Origin: Dicaeum eximium | Taxonomy: Eukaryota; Chordata; Aves; Passeriformes; Dicaeidae | Assembly: GCA_013396995.1 (NCBI GenBank) | Contig: VWZP01005600.1 | Span: 1,267,072-1,331,071, forward strand | Reading direction: 5' to 3' | DNA: 64,000 nucleotides | Shown here: positions 52,582 to 64,000 of the stretch, piece by piece | Layout: every line of letters starts with the position of its first letter | Position numbering within the stretch: the stretch's first letter is position 1 | Notes under the pieces: model-generated | What the model was told of the DNA's origin: nothing | Databases searched by the model: none | What the model saw: the letters and a program-made list of their open reading frames with translations, nothing else | Program-made: the position numbers and the translations under genes

Positions 52582-52640
52582 GAAGGAATTCTCTCGCAGA
52601 GCACATACAGAAGGAATTCTCTCTTTCCTGAGCACATACA
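52582..52640. repeat. About 30-bp imperfect tandem duplication
   Basis: GAAGGAATTCTCTC...GAGCACATACA occurs twice in a row (52582-52609 and 52610-52640). The middle diverges (GCA versus TTTCCT), giving units of 28 and 31 bp. Confidence 0.85.
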
Positions 52641-55600
52641 TATTTACTTTTTGATTTGCTTTTGTTCAAGCACTTCCTCTAAGGATTAAATCTCTGTTTT
52701 CACTAAGATCAGTTTCAAATACCTCGTAGTGCAGGGTGAAGGATACCAATGTTTCTCTCATAATAAAGGATATGAATTCACATGTATTCCTCAAGTCTTT
52801 CCTTGCTATTCCCACCACCATAGAAAAACCACAAACCCCCAGGGTGACACTTCTGTTTGTCTGTCCCCAACCATAGTTGTGCTTAGCCAAATCCTTCCAA
52901 GTTGTCAGAGCTGTGTCAGAAGGAAGACATTGAGCACATAGAACAGAAGTGAGGGGGAAAATGTTTAAGTCTCAGAAACGGAAAATGTAGATGTACAAAG
53001 ACTTGTGGTGAAATTTCTCTTTTTTTAATCTACAGATTCACTTCAAAATTGCCTATATCTTTCTGCAGGCTTAAGAGGTAACATATATTTAGGCTTAGTT
53101 TAGGCTTTTTCAAATTAAATTTTGTTTCCTAATTCCCAGTAATGATTCTGTCAAATGTGGAGTTCACTGTCCTGTCTTTCACTAGTACTGTTCCACCAAA
53201 CATTAGCAATATTTCAGTAGATGGATATACAGATGCAATTCTAACAAACAGTGACTGGTTAAACAAATCCTAGATCATTCCAGGCACTTTGGACAGTTGA
53301 AAAAATTCTCTTGGATAATCAATAAAACTGTTTAGAAGGAATATTACCTCTTCATCCATGCTGGTTTTCTTTAGAAAAAGCAAGGTTTGAGAGAAGCAAA
53401 CCCATTCAATTGTGATCAATTCTGGGAAAAAAATCTAAGTAGATACTTAATTTTCTGGAAAGTTATTGTAGGTTTTGTAATGCAACTGAAAATAAAACGT
53501 TATTTGGGATATGGGTTCCTACTCCTCTAAAAACCATAGAGAAATATGTATCAGGTTTCACCATAATAAAAAAAACTATGGGGGAGGAGAGGGGGGAGGG
53601 ATAAAATGATCTTTCAAAGGAATACAGAAAATCCATCTAGAAAGTTGGCTGCTTCATTTAACATAAGCTGTTTGTCTGGCTAAGTCTGTGGGGAGCTCAT
53701 CAATGTGTGGCACTTTCTTGACTCTCTGCTGCTGATCAGATCTCCACCAAAAACTCAATCCAAATGAACTAGAAATCATCCTGATTTCCTAACCCTGATC
53801 ATCACATAAATAGTTTCTAAAAGTACCGGGCAACTTAACACGGGTGTGAGCTGTGGCCTTTAGTTGGGTGGGATTAAGCTACTGCAACCAGCTAATCCCT
53901 ACATAAGTACTTTTCCTGTTGCAAAGCAAGGCATAAAATTTTAATATTCAAGCTTGAACGCAGCATCAGAGCATCTTGGTGACTGTGGGAAGGGACAGGA
54001 AAGCAATTTTTTTGTTTGTTTCACTTTAATTCCCTTTGCCCATATGAGAGATACTTTTACCTACTTGTCTGGCACTGTTAGTTTTCAAAAATAGCACAGC
54101 TTCTACCTCGATTCACAAGCAGTGCTTCTGTTGTCTTATGCTTTGTTTAGTGATGAGAATGATGATGGGGAAAAATAAGAGCATGGATTTTATGAAACAC
54201 ACTAATACAAGTGCTCTTTTACCAAGTTCTTTCAAGACATGCCTGTTTTAAAGTAATGCATGGCTCTGAGGTCAGTACTGCTTCCTATAATTAGAGAGTT
54301 AATTAATTAATTTTTATGTGCTATTTTTTCTTATCACGTTTTCTTCTGTTTGTTCTGGGTTCTCCCACTTAGTGCAGAGAACCTGCACCACTAGATGTCA
54401 CTGCAAGCAGAACATTGGGAATAACACACTCATGGAATTTACAGCCTCTTGCTTTATTGCCTTTTTTTTTAAATAAAAGTTAGAAATCAGTTATTTTCAG
54501 GTCATTCTTAGTTTCTCATTTAGTTGAAGGTAAACAGCTGCCAAGTTTCAAATACGTATTGAATCCCCAGTGTCTGAATCTAAAGGTATGATGAGTAAAA
54601 ACATGGATAATGTAAGAGTTGAAGGATGAGGATGATTACAAAAGCTACCAGAACCTTATTTACAACCTGATAACGTCCTGCACAGCAGTCAGTTTGTTTT
54701 TATTTCTTAAAAAGCACGGAAGCCTCTGTCTCACTAGAGAGCAGAAGTAGCACACCGATAAATGTGCATATGCTACAGCATTAATTAAAGAATAAGATTT
54801 TGCAGAAGACTGATAATTTCATAGTGACAACTGTAACTGCAATTAACTGAATCTTTTCTGAAAATCTTCTGATGAGACAAAATGAAGAGAAATTAAAAGA
54901 AAACCAAAATCCAGCTTCAGGTAGGAAGAAGGTGAGATTTATCTTCAGCATAAGACAAAAATGCCTCTCAACAAAGTAGAATTTGCACTGTGATTTTGCA
55001 ATCATATTCCATTGTCTTCACTAGCTTCTAATGGAGAAAAAGAAAAATCAGGCCACATAAAAAAACCTCCCAGCTTGTTTTTAACAACAAACAAAGGTTC
55101 CAATCAGTAATATAAGCAATCAGCAGTTAAAATATCCTTAATAATAGGATAGTAGCAACAGAATAATAGTAGGGGAAATAACTATTCAAATTACTCTGCT
55201 CAACTGACATTTAATAAATTCATATTTAAAAAATGACATTTAGAGAACTAGATGATAATGCAAATGAGGGATATATTTATGAAGGGGTGAAAAAACAACT
55301 TCTAGTCTCAACTATAAGAATATCCTAGGTTATGGTACCTGGCAAAAAATACCAAAACTTGCTGATGGATAGTGATTCAGCGCAATTATATGCTATTCTG
55401 AGCTAAATGCCATGTATTCTCCATCTGCCCTGTCATGGCAGAAATAACTTTCTAGCATTGGCTCATTCTTGTTTATCCACATCACCCTCATGACATGAGG
55501 TGCTGTTTTCTGAACACAAAATGGTCCATTAGGCCAAAGGAGCTGCTGTAATTTATGTGCTCGGACACTGCACTGTGCCAAACAGGAGTTTGGCAGCTAA

Positions 55601-58600
55601 CTTTCCTGTCATAATTCTCAGTCCCTTTATGAATATATATTTTGCATTTCTATCCTGCCTCACAGTTTCCACTATAACAAGGATATTACATTCCTTTAAG
55701 AGCATTTTCATTGTCTGAAACAATCCTCTCAGATTTAGCAGAGGCTTCTTGCACTCCCTTTTGCTCAACCTCAAAAAAACACGAGGAACATTTTCAGCAA
55801 CACAGTAAAAGTTACTTAGCATTCAAAATGCAGCACAGTGGTGACACTGACCATGATCCAGTAACCTGTCTTGGAGTGAGGAACTCCCTTGAGTCAGGTC
55901 ATGGTTCTGCTTCCCACCACATCTTTCCAATGAGTATTTAAAAAAACTCAACCCAACCCGGAAGTTTGACACTCACCTGCATTTCATTGTTACTGACAAC
56001 AATGTGGTATTCCCAGCACTCCACCTGATCCAAAATTCCAGAAGATGCCTGGTAATGGATTACTTTGTCTCAGATTATGATATAGATGCCATTTTCCTGC
56101 TCGCCCACTATTATTGCAGTCGTCCAGCCCTTATGGCAGAGGGACAGTGGAGCCACAAGGAGCACTCAGGAAGGCTGCAGACATCGGGCCCTGCAGAGGG
56201 CTGAAAGCTTCACCTCTGCCCTTCTATATGTCATCTTAAATGTATTCCATCTGTGTGCCTTCTTCTGTTTGGTCAGTGCTTGGCTCATTGTCTTCAATAT
56301 CAGGCACCTGTCCTGCACAGCTGTAGCCCATTAGGGAGGAGCCTCTACTCCCAGTTACCACAAAGCTGTGTGCCTACAACACAGTATCCCCAAAAAGGAT
56401 GGTATTGTTAGTCTTGGGGGGGTTGTTTTTTAAGGAAAGGATGTCTTTGTTTAGCACCAGCCCGTGCTGAGGATTAAGTGATGATGACATCTAATGTTGA
56501 GTTAAAGACACAGAGTTCATTTAATAACTGTATTTTTAGAAAGTCTCAAATTTATCTTTTTAAAAACAAAAGTGGTTTATCTTTTAGTTATACCCTTGAA
56601 GTATATTACAAAAACAGAGGTGTTACATATGCAGTCAAGCAACCTCAGTTTTCCTCCAGGAACACTGTAATTAAATCTTAAACAAATTTTAAGAAGCCTA
56701 AGCCTTGCATCATACTCAGCTTGCAAGTCTTCTCATTACACAGTTGAGATTATATCCGCTTAATAGAAGAGCTACTTCCACTTTGTCAGAATACAAATGT
56801 TAATTAGAGCTTCAAAATGCACATTTGAATCTCAGATTAAAAAATCACCAATACATCAATCAAAACAAAGTGATCAATACAGCTGCTGTAATATCTGTGG
56901 CATTCATTCCAATATCTAGATAAAAATCCCAGGTAAAAGCATCTCTGAATGAAATCATCAACATCAATTTTTTAAATCAAATTGAAAAGCATTCAGACTG
57001 TTTAAGACTCATGACTACAACTGATTAAGTGGGAACTTCAGGCATACCATTTAATTGCAGAAACAAACCCCAACCTCTTTGCTGGTGTTTAGCTTAGTAA
57101 TTTCTTATTTCAAAGTATTAATAGAACAGTATTCAATGACTATAAAACTCTTGAAATATAATCTGTAAAAGTCTGGAAATCACCTTAAAAGCCTGGCACT
57201 TGAGAGGAAAGAAAGAGTTCAATCTCTCACAATTAACACTACAGCACATTTTCTAGGGATTCTTGGAACTTCATCCTCAGGTGTGGCCTCTACCAGGGTA
57301 TGACTATAATGCTTTTTTATTTGGAGGAGCTGGAATTCTGGTTGTGATTCACTGATGGATTTTAAGGCATTCTCTCCCTCCACCCCAGCCCACTCCCCTC
57401 CCTACACAGTCTTCCCCAGCTTGGATGAAAACATTATACATAACTGTTAAACCTTAGATTACAAAATACTGTATAAGACTAATCATAGATATTTATAGTC
57501 TGCACAAACTTTGTTTGCTCATCCATGGCAAGCATTTAATAAAGCTAGTTCATCTGGAAAGAAGTTAAATTAAATAATCCAAAATGAACGTGGTGCATAT
57601 TCAGAAAAATATTGTGTTTAGAACTAACAATGATGAAATTTAGGCCTTAGGGAAAAAAACAAAACAAAACACAACAAATATTTTGTAACAAATAATAAAT
57701 GTAATTTGTTTCATTCTTTCCCCCATTTATTTCTTTCTATGAATAAGGGGAAAAAATTAAAGGCTAATATTTTACCAGCTTGGTAATTTTTGATTTATTG
57801 GAAGTTCTGATAATTGTCCCTTTCTATTTAAGTACCAGGTAAGATTAGAAGAAGGATGTAAATTATAAAATAAGAAATTCAAAAGTATGATAATTTTCCA
57901 CCCAGTGAAAGACCCAAAATGCTGAAACTTGTCAACCCATTCCCTACCACAAGCACTCCATACTGAAGCCAATGGCTAAGGACCCAGATGAGAAAGGAAA
58001 AGGTGAGCACATCCCAAGGAAGAGGATACAAGGAAGAGGTGTGGTCCAGAACAACTGTAACTACATCATGGAGACTCCTTCTGTGTAGTAGCATTCATCC
58101 TTTCTATTTTCTGTAACAATTAAATCCACATCAGGAATAATAATCCTGCAATTTGACATTTAGGCTTTATATTTAGAATATAATAGCAATATACTCATCT
58201 TTTCACCTAAGGTGTGTTTCCTTTGTCACTGCAGAGAGATGTATGGCATCATGCTGTGCTGTCTGCTAACTCAGCCATGAAGTTGTTTGCATACACTGAG
58301 CCCAGGCAGAAATTCCTTAAGGCCAAAGAAAGGCGAGAATTTAATTTCATAGACTGTGTTAACAAAAAAAGGACACAATTATCAAGCTTATGATACTTTC
58401 AGGAGAGCACAGAAGAGTGATACATATTAATATCACCCATCAACTTCAGAGACTTTAGAGCACATAACCTGCCACAAACACTCCTACTGCTCTATACAAT
58501 TTATCACAGAACAATTTCTAACTTATTGTGTGGTACCCCTGCATTCCTAACTTTAAACCAAGGCTTACTTCTGCAGTCCCATGAATCATACTACCAAAAA

Positions 58601-61600
58601 AATGTAATACACATAATATAAAATATACATACATAATATAAAATATATAAAGTCATATTTTAGACTGTAAAATCTAATACAATTGCATAAGACATATTTA
58701 TTACTTTAAGAGCCTGTTATTTTTTGCTGTGATTCATGGTAACTTTAGGAGTAACATGAAAATCAAGAGTTAGAAACTGGTTATGGAAGTTCTGTCATTC
58801 AGAGATGCAGACATTTCATGCCAGAAATGGGGGCATTCTGAACTGAGAAAATGTCACTTTTCCTTCAAAGAAGTGGAAGGAAAGAAAGAATCATCATGAC
58901 CCAAAAGATACTTCCACATTTTTGCAGCCAGGATTGGGGAGTTAAAATGACAGAAATTATTTTGTTTCTGATGGGTGCTCATGGGACCTTCAGCATACTC
59001 ACTCTTCCCACAAGATGCTGAGACAGTTACACCAGCTATAGTTTGAAAAACAATGTCAAAGTTACAATGGGTTTTCTTAATAATTTTTTCTCACTTTCTC
59101 TTAACAACACATGCACTGAAACTTCTGTTCTTCACCATTTCTCTTTGCTTCTTGTGTCAGTTTATCAGGATAACAAATATCACTAATATTTGCTTAATAG
59201 CCTTTGTGCTCATCTTCTATTCCAAGCTTAAATTAATAGTGATACCTATACATTTTATAGGTGGTGAATCAAAAAATGCCACCTTATACCTACTGACAGA
59301 TCTGAATTTTAGATTAGCTTGTCTCATTACATCTGTGGTAGATCTGGGGCGTTCTATCTACTCTGACAGGTTTAGCTTCTGCTGAGCAATATCCCTCTGA
59401 ACCTGCCAGTGTTCAGATTCAGGGCACACACTCACTGCAGGTAGCTGGAAAACTATACTGGGATTTATGGGATTTATTTCCCTTTAATGCAACACAGGGC
59501 CCTTTTTCTATAACCTTAGTGTTTTGATAGCATATACATAATCAAATTAATTGTTACTGAGAAAAGTGAGCCCTTCCCACCCCAAACAAACCTGTTCATA
59601 CTTTTTTGGGTACAAATATAATGAGCCCTTTCCCTCATAGTGAAAAGCACTTGGAGTGGGCAACACACACAGATTTTCCATACTGGTGTTGTATAATCAC
59701 CTCTGGGTGTGCCTACAATAGGACTCTGTTTTCAGGAGAAGGAGTGTTTCAGTCAGGAGTGTTATTTGGTTTGGTTTTAATGTTAATTTCACAATTAAAT
59801 CTGGTGCATCATATGAACCAAAGCTCAATCAGGAGACAGAATGCACAAAGAAGATGCCTTTTACCTGAAAGGAAGCTAGAAGATGTGCCAGATTTACAAA
59901 TAAATCCTTCCATCCAGAAAGAGTGTTCCATTTGGAAAACCAGCCTAGAAATAGCACAGGATATAATCCCTGTAAAAAAAAAAAATTATTACTGTAAATG
60001 CCATGCCTAAGACACCATCTCTTTCACTTTGCACATTCATTCTTTAGCCTGCACTACCTCCTAACGTGAATGTGGACTTTGTATTTTCATGACCTATAAA
60101 GATCAGTTTGGGATTTTTTTCAAAAGCACCAAAAAGAAGGCTTCATGTTGGTTTACAGATAAGCATTGTTTTTTATGTCCTGGCAGAGTTCCAGCTGCAG
60201 AAGCACAGACTGGTCTTGAACCATGATCCCTGCTAGGAAAGCAGTTCTTGGGGTAGTCTTAGCACCACTGCTCAAAACCCAAAGATTTGGTTTGCTTCCT
60301 TATATTCACTTCAGTCACATCACTTGTGAAAAAAAAAAAAAAACCCAAACCAAAAATAACAACTAAACCTGAATATAAGTTACTTACTGTCATGCATAAA
60401 TTATTACTTGAAACTGGAAAAGCATGCTTTCATCTAGGATGCTGGAGTAAAGCTTAATATTTTTATGAAGTAATCCTTGTATCACTGACTTCAAATTGGC
60501 CATGAAATATCATAATTCTAGGGATCTGGATACTGTCAGAGCATATTTTTCTAATTTAATTTCAATATCCAGCTCACGTAATCTACAATTTAATGATAGT
60601 GGAGAAGATAATCTTGAACTGTTCTTCAGGAAGATCGAGAGCACTTTCAAAGCTATTAATATCATTAGTATTTGCTGTGCATGCTAACACATCATCTCCT
60701 TTATTTTTACTGCTAAAGTATAACCCTCCCAGAGGGGAAACAAGTCAACTACATCCAAAACTTCTAATATGCCAAAACACGAGGCAGATTAGCTGCCAAC
60801 TGCCCTTCAGATCCAGGGCTATCCTAAATCAGATCCAATACCACAGAAGTGCAGTACAATTCAAATTCCAGCTTTTGCCCTGGAACATGGCATGACTAAA
60901 AGTATGCAAAGGCCCTGAGGTTGTGGATAACTGAGAACCATTACGTATGCTCAGTTCCCAAGCTCAAAAATTCATTTCAGTATTTTGCTTGGCATCTCTA
61001 GTCTTTATGGTGTTTTTGGTAAATTTCAGATGCAAGCTATGGAAACCTTGCCCTTCTTTTACAGGGTATTACCATATGAAATTTCTCTTTAGAACCTTTT
61101 ATTTACCTTTTTTTCCCCTCCATTCACAATTCTTAGGGAAACAGCAGAATAGAGCAAGACAGGAAATCACAGGCAGTCAAGTAGAAGAGACAGAAAGGAT
61201 GGGAGAACATATATATAAGGATATGGAGAAACTATCTAGTTGTTTGGGGTTTTTTTCAGAAAATAATGTCAAATCCAACATCTAGTGAGCTATTTATTTG
61301 GTTTTATATAGACAGGATATGGTCCTTCTCAACTGTCTAATAGGCTTCATATTCCTGAGTAAAGGAAAATAGAATGTGTGTGTCCTGGTGTACACACCCA
61401 GAAATCAAAATGCATCTACATGGAAACATGCAAATAGATGTAACTGCAAGTGGTTAACATGCTGAGCAGGTTCCTACAATGTTTTTTGCAACATGTTAGT
61501 AAGATTAAAATTAAAACCAGCCATATATCTCTCTATCCTTGCATCTAGTGGCAAAAATTTTAATGTTATTAACCTCTTACGGTTATACACTATAGGGATA

Positions 61601-62797
61601 CCTGCATGACTTATTTCAGCCTGTTGTCAAATTTACGGCTCTGTATCACTCTCCCTGGCCTTAATTTAAAAGTGAAGGAGTCACATGCACATTTTTCTGT
61701 GTTTCAGTATTCCTTGTCAAGCTCACAATCCTGGAAACTTTATTTTATGGACGTCAAGATTGAGGTGGATAAGCCGTTGTTATGTTGTTAGAAAACAAAT
61801 ACAAATAAGCAAAACTACACATTTCATTATTTCTTCATTCAGTTATTGTTCTAGCAGAAGTTAGAAGTCCATATGTGAAAGACTTGGAAATAAAAAGGAA
61901 ACAATATACTGTAAATTGTACTGTAAACAAAATAAATGCCTCCTAGAAACCTGATAGCTCTGAAAAATCAGGACAGGAAAGGATTCCCTTTGAGTGCACT
62001 ATTTACAAATAGTGCAAACAGCACCCTACTGCAAATTAAATGTTTGGTTTTCAAGGTGAGTTTTGGTGGGATTTTTTTATTACTTTTTCAACATACCTGT
62101 GATTTGTTTCATAAATATGAAAATGCAAGCAAAAATGCATTTTTTCCTTAATATACAAGTATTGATAATACTGCCAAAACTTACACTATGAGATCATGAA
62201 ACAACCCCACAGACACTAGTGTGTCCAGGGGCATTAGTCTATATACGGGTCATATCCCAAAGCATTTCTGCATGGCTAACTTTAAAGGAGAAGTGATACT
62301 CCTGTTATTGCCAGATCTGAGGGCTACTCAGAGAAATCAAACACGTACATAAAAGTTACACACAGAGCAAGACAACTCCCTGAACTCCCTTCTAACACAG
62401 AAATAGCAGCAGGCAGCCTCCTCCTCCACCAGTACTGCTTCATGTGCCTATTGGCCGGAACATGCAGAATTGTCCAGCTGGACCCCCAGAGCACATCTGC
62501 ACAAAAACACATGCAGGCAAGGAACACGGGCCTCACCACAGCACTCTGCAAAAACCAGGCTGTATTTAGTAGTGCTGGTTTTCACCTTTGCCGGCTCTGT
62601 ACTTGGCAGTCCATCAGCAGGGTCTCTAAGCACTGGGAACAGCTTCTGAAAGCGCTCGTTCTCAGGCTGAGGCACCGCATTATTCCAGAAGCTCTGCCCA
62701 CTCGGCACTCCCAGCGGCTGCTCCTGTGGCACCAGGGCTCCCGCTGCAGGCTGGCACTGAGCTCCCCGCTCCCTATCCCACACCAGCCCTGCCAGCA
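52641..62797. other. Anonymous AT-rich noncoding DNA
   Basis: No gene is supported over about 10 kb. A purine-rich G/A tract lies at 53580-53600. A short duplicated AT segment, ACATAATATAAAATATA, occurs twice near 58612-58649. The hydrophobic 110-codon frame at 59053-59385 comes from T-rich sequence. From about 62380 the base composition becomes GC-richer, on the approach to the satellite region, with overlapping frames on both strands and no domain. Confidence 0.55.
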
Positions 62798-62992
62798 CTC
62801 TGGTAGTGCTAAGTGCCTCCTGCACACTGACATCAGGAACCTGGGGTGCTGAGTTTTGTTCCACAGGGAAATGGGCCATCATTTGGGTTCAGCACCACTG
62901 GCCCCGGCTGGGCTGCCACCTCCTAAATTTTATCATGGAGGAGGATGCACCCACAGACCCAAACTGCCACTGTTGTAGACACACAGCTTGAG
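62798..62992 (+). repeat. Diverged outlying copy of the 191-bp satellite monomer
   Basis: This single unit aligns along its length with the tandem array further right. Shared blocks are TGGTAGTGCTAAGTGCCTCC, TGCACACTGACATCAGGAAC, CTGGGGTGCTGAGTTTTGTT, then ACTGGCCCCGGCTGGGCTGC and CACCTCCTAAA. Where the array has the CpG-containing CGTTCGGCTCC, this copy has CATTTGGGTTC. Where the array has GCCGCCTCC it has GCCACCTCC. That pattern suggests long decay of methylated CpGs. It is out of phase with the main array and about 680 bp away from it. Confidence 0.8.
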
Positions 62993-63625
62993 GTAACTGG
63001 GAGCAGGGCAGAGATCGAGCCTCTTCCCTAATGTGCTACAGCTGTGTAGGACAGGTGCCAGATATTGAAGGCAATGAGCCAAGCACTGACCAATCACAAG
63101 AAGGCACACAGGTGAAATATATATGAGATTAAATATATAAGAAGCTTTCAGCGCACAGAAAAGGGGAGATGCTTGCAGCCTTTGTTGGTGCTGCTCGTGG
63201 CTCCACCACTGCTCTGCCACAACTGCCGGTTGTATGCCAGAAGTGGTGACCATGACGTGATGTCGAGGTGATCCTTAGGTGATTCTGACACACAACTGCA
63301 AACCTACAAGCAGTAAGATGGTAGAGCAAGGAGGACCAGGAGCCTGAGAACTGAGGAGGTGGACCCAAGACCTGACAGACACACAGAAATGGAGCAAGGG
63401 AGATACAAAAAGCAAAGAGCATCAGCACAGCAGCAGACTAAGCAACAGATTGGCCACAAAGGAGTATAAGGAAAGCTCTACTGGGTGCTTTACATGAATG
63501 AAGCAGCAACAAAAACAGAACTAAGTCTCTCAATGAGATCCAGGCATGAAGTGCTAAAGTCATCCTCATATAAAAAAAACACCATTCCACATTTAAAGCA
63601 AAAAGAGCACAGTTAAAGCATGGGG
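62993..63625. other. Spacer between satellite copies with an LTR-like promoter
   Basis: This sequence is unrelated to the satellite monomer. It contains a CCAAT box (63090-63094) and a TATATAAG box (63134-63141) 40 bp apart, followed by CAGCGCACAGAAAAGG. The layout is that of an LTR U3/R boundary, but no clear TG...CA ends or target-site duplication were located. Frames of about 100 codons on the minus strand have no domain. Confidence 0.4.
63134..63141 (+). promoter_or_regulatory. TATA box of a candidate LTR-like promoter
   Basis: TATATAAG lies 40 bp downstream of CCAAT (63090-63094), a spacing typical of retroviral LTR and strong polymerase II promoters. The candidate start would fall near 63165. 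Activity is unknown. Confidence 0.3.
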
Positions 63626-64000
63626 ACCCTGATCCAGTCTGCAACCAAAAACAGCTTGGTCAGCTCTACTACTGGTAATGGCCTCCTACACACTGAAACT
63701 AGGTAAGTTCTGTTTCACAGCTCAGTTTTCTTTCACAGCGAAAAGGGCCATCGTTCGGCTCCACTTGCAAGTGGCCCCGGCTCTGCTGCCGCCTCCTAAA
63801 ATTCCGCACGGACGAGGATATCTCCCAGACCCAATCTGCCTCCAACTACAACTTGGTCTTTTCTGGTAGAGCTAAGCGCCTCCTGCACACTGACACCAGG
63901 AACCTGGGCTGCTGAGTTTTCTTTCACAGGGAAAAGGGCCGTCGTTCGGCTCCACCTGCAAGTGGCCCCGGCTCTGCTGCCGCCTCCTAAAATTCCGCAC
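63626..64000 (+). repeat. 191-bp tandem satellite array entering at the right edge
   Basis: One partial and two further units are visible: a unit end at 63626-63672, a full unit at 63673-63863, and the first 137 bp of the next at 63864-64000. Identical blocks recur at a spacing of 191 bp: GAAAAGGGCC at 63740 and 63931, and CTCCTAAAATTCCGCAC ending at 63809 and 64000. The two units are closely similar, share several CpGs (CGTTCGGCTCC, CCGCACGG) and are cut off by the window end. A monomer near nucleosomal-repeat length fits a satellite. Each unit also carries a TTTTCTTTCACAG stretch like a splice acceptor and a CCACNTGCAAGTGG near-palindrome. No coding frame persists across units. Confidence 0.85.

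Noticed and set aside
59053..59385. A hydrophobic 110-codon frame that could suggest a membrane protein.
   Set aside because: T-rich DNA gives leucine/isoleucine/phenylalanine runs by default. There is no family resemblance and no gene context.
62442..62882. Overlapping frames of 136 and 144 codons on opposite strands.
   Set aside because: Both are open because of local GC content. Neither has a domain, and part of the stretch is the diverged satellite monomer.

Overview
The window looks like AT-rich, gene-poor DNA from a bird, most likely a passerine (songbird). Two retroposons support this. One is the 3' end of a CR1 LINE (18809-18878, with an older copy at 5335-5445). The other is a tRNA-Ile(AAU)-headed SINE with a CR1-like tail (25083-25219, minus strand), an arrangement known as the TguSINE1-type family that arose early in passerine evolution. 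LTR-like sequences and a satellite fit the same picture. No bacterial operon, CRISPR array, rRNA gene, functional tRNA gene or mitochondrial insertion was seen.

No protein-coding gene can be supported. The longest open frame in 64 kb is 154 codons. None of the translated frames shows a recognisable domain, and several of the longest are artefacts of GC-rich repeat sequence or CA/GT microsatellites. The window is probably an intergenic desert or a large intron. A few small coding exons could still hide here and would need alignment to a related annotated genome.

Layout. 1-25 kb: anonymous AT-rich sequence with a degraded CR1 (5.3 kb), a 12-bp minisatellite (8.6 kb), a GT microsatellite (10.5 kb), a clear CR1 3' end (18.8 kb), an AAT microsatellite (19.7 kb) and a perfect 17-bp hairpin (21.95 kb). 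25-27.2 kb: the SINE, then a ~1.4-kb LTR-like block with a GC-rich core and an AATAAA near its end. 27.2-37 kb: anonymous sequence with a perfect 25-bp-stem hairpin (28.07-28.13 kb). 37.07-38.09 kb: two minus-strand LTR-like units, probably one inserted into or beside the other, and a CA microsatellite. 40.4-41.25 kb: a CpG-containing patch with a TATA-like motif and a good splice donor, then an AATAAA followed 21 bp later by a pure A28 tract, which suggests a transcribed unit or a processed retrocopy. 41.3-62.4 kb: anonymous AT-rich sequence. 62.8-64 kb: a diverged satellite monomer, an LTR-like promoter, then a 191-bp-period tandem array that runs off the right edge.

There is no gene network to describe. 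The window is dominated by neutral sequence and layered retroelements. The most unusual items are the perfect 25-bp hairpin, the CpG-bearing 191-bp array entering from the right, the nested minus-strand LTRs and the poly(A)-tailed candidate retrocopy.
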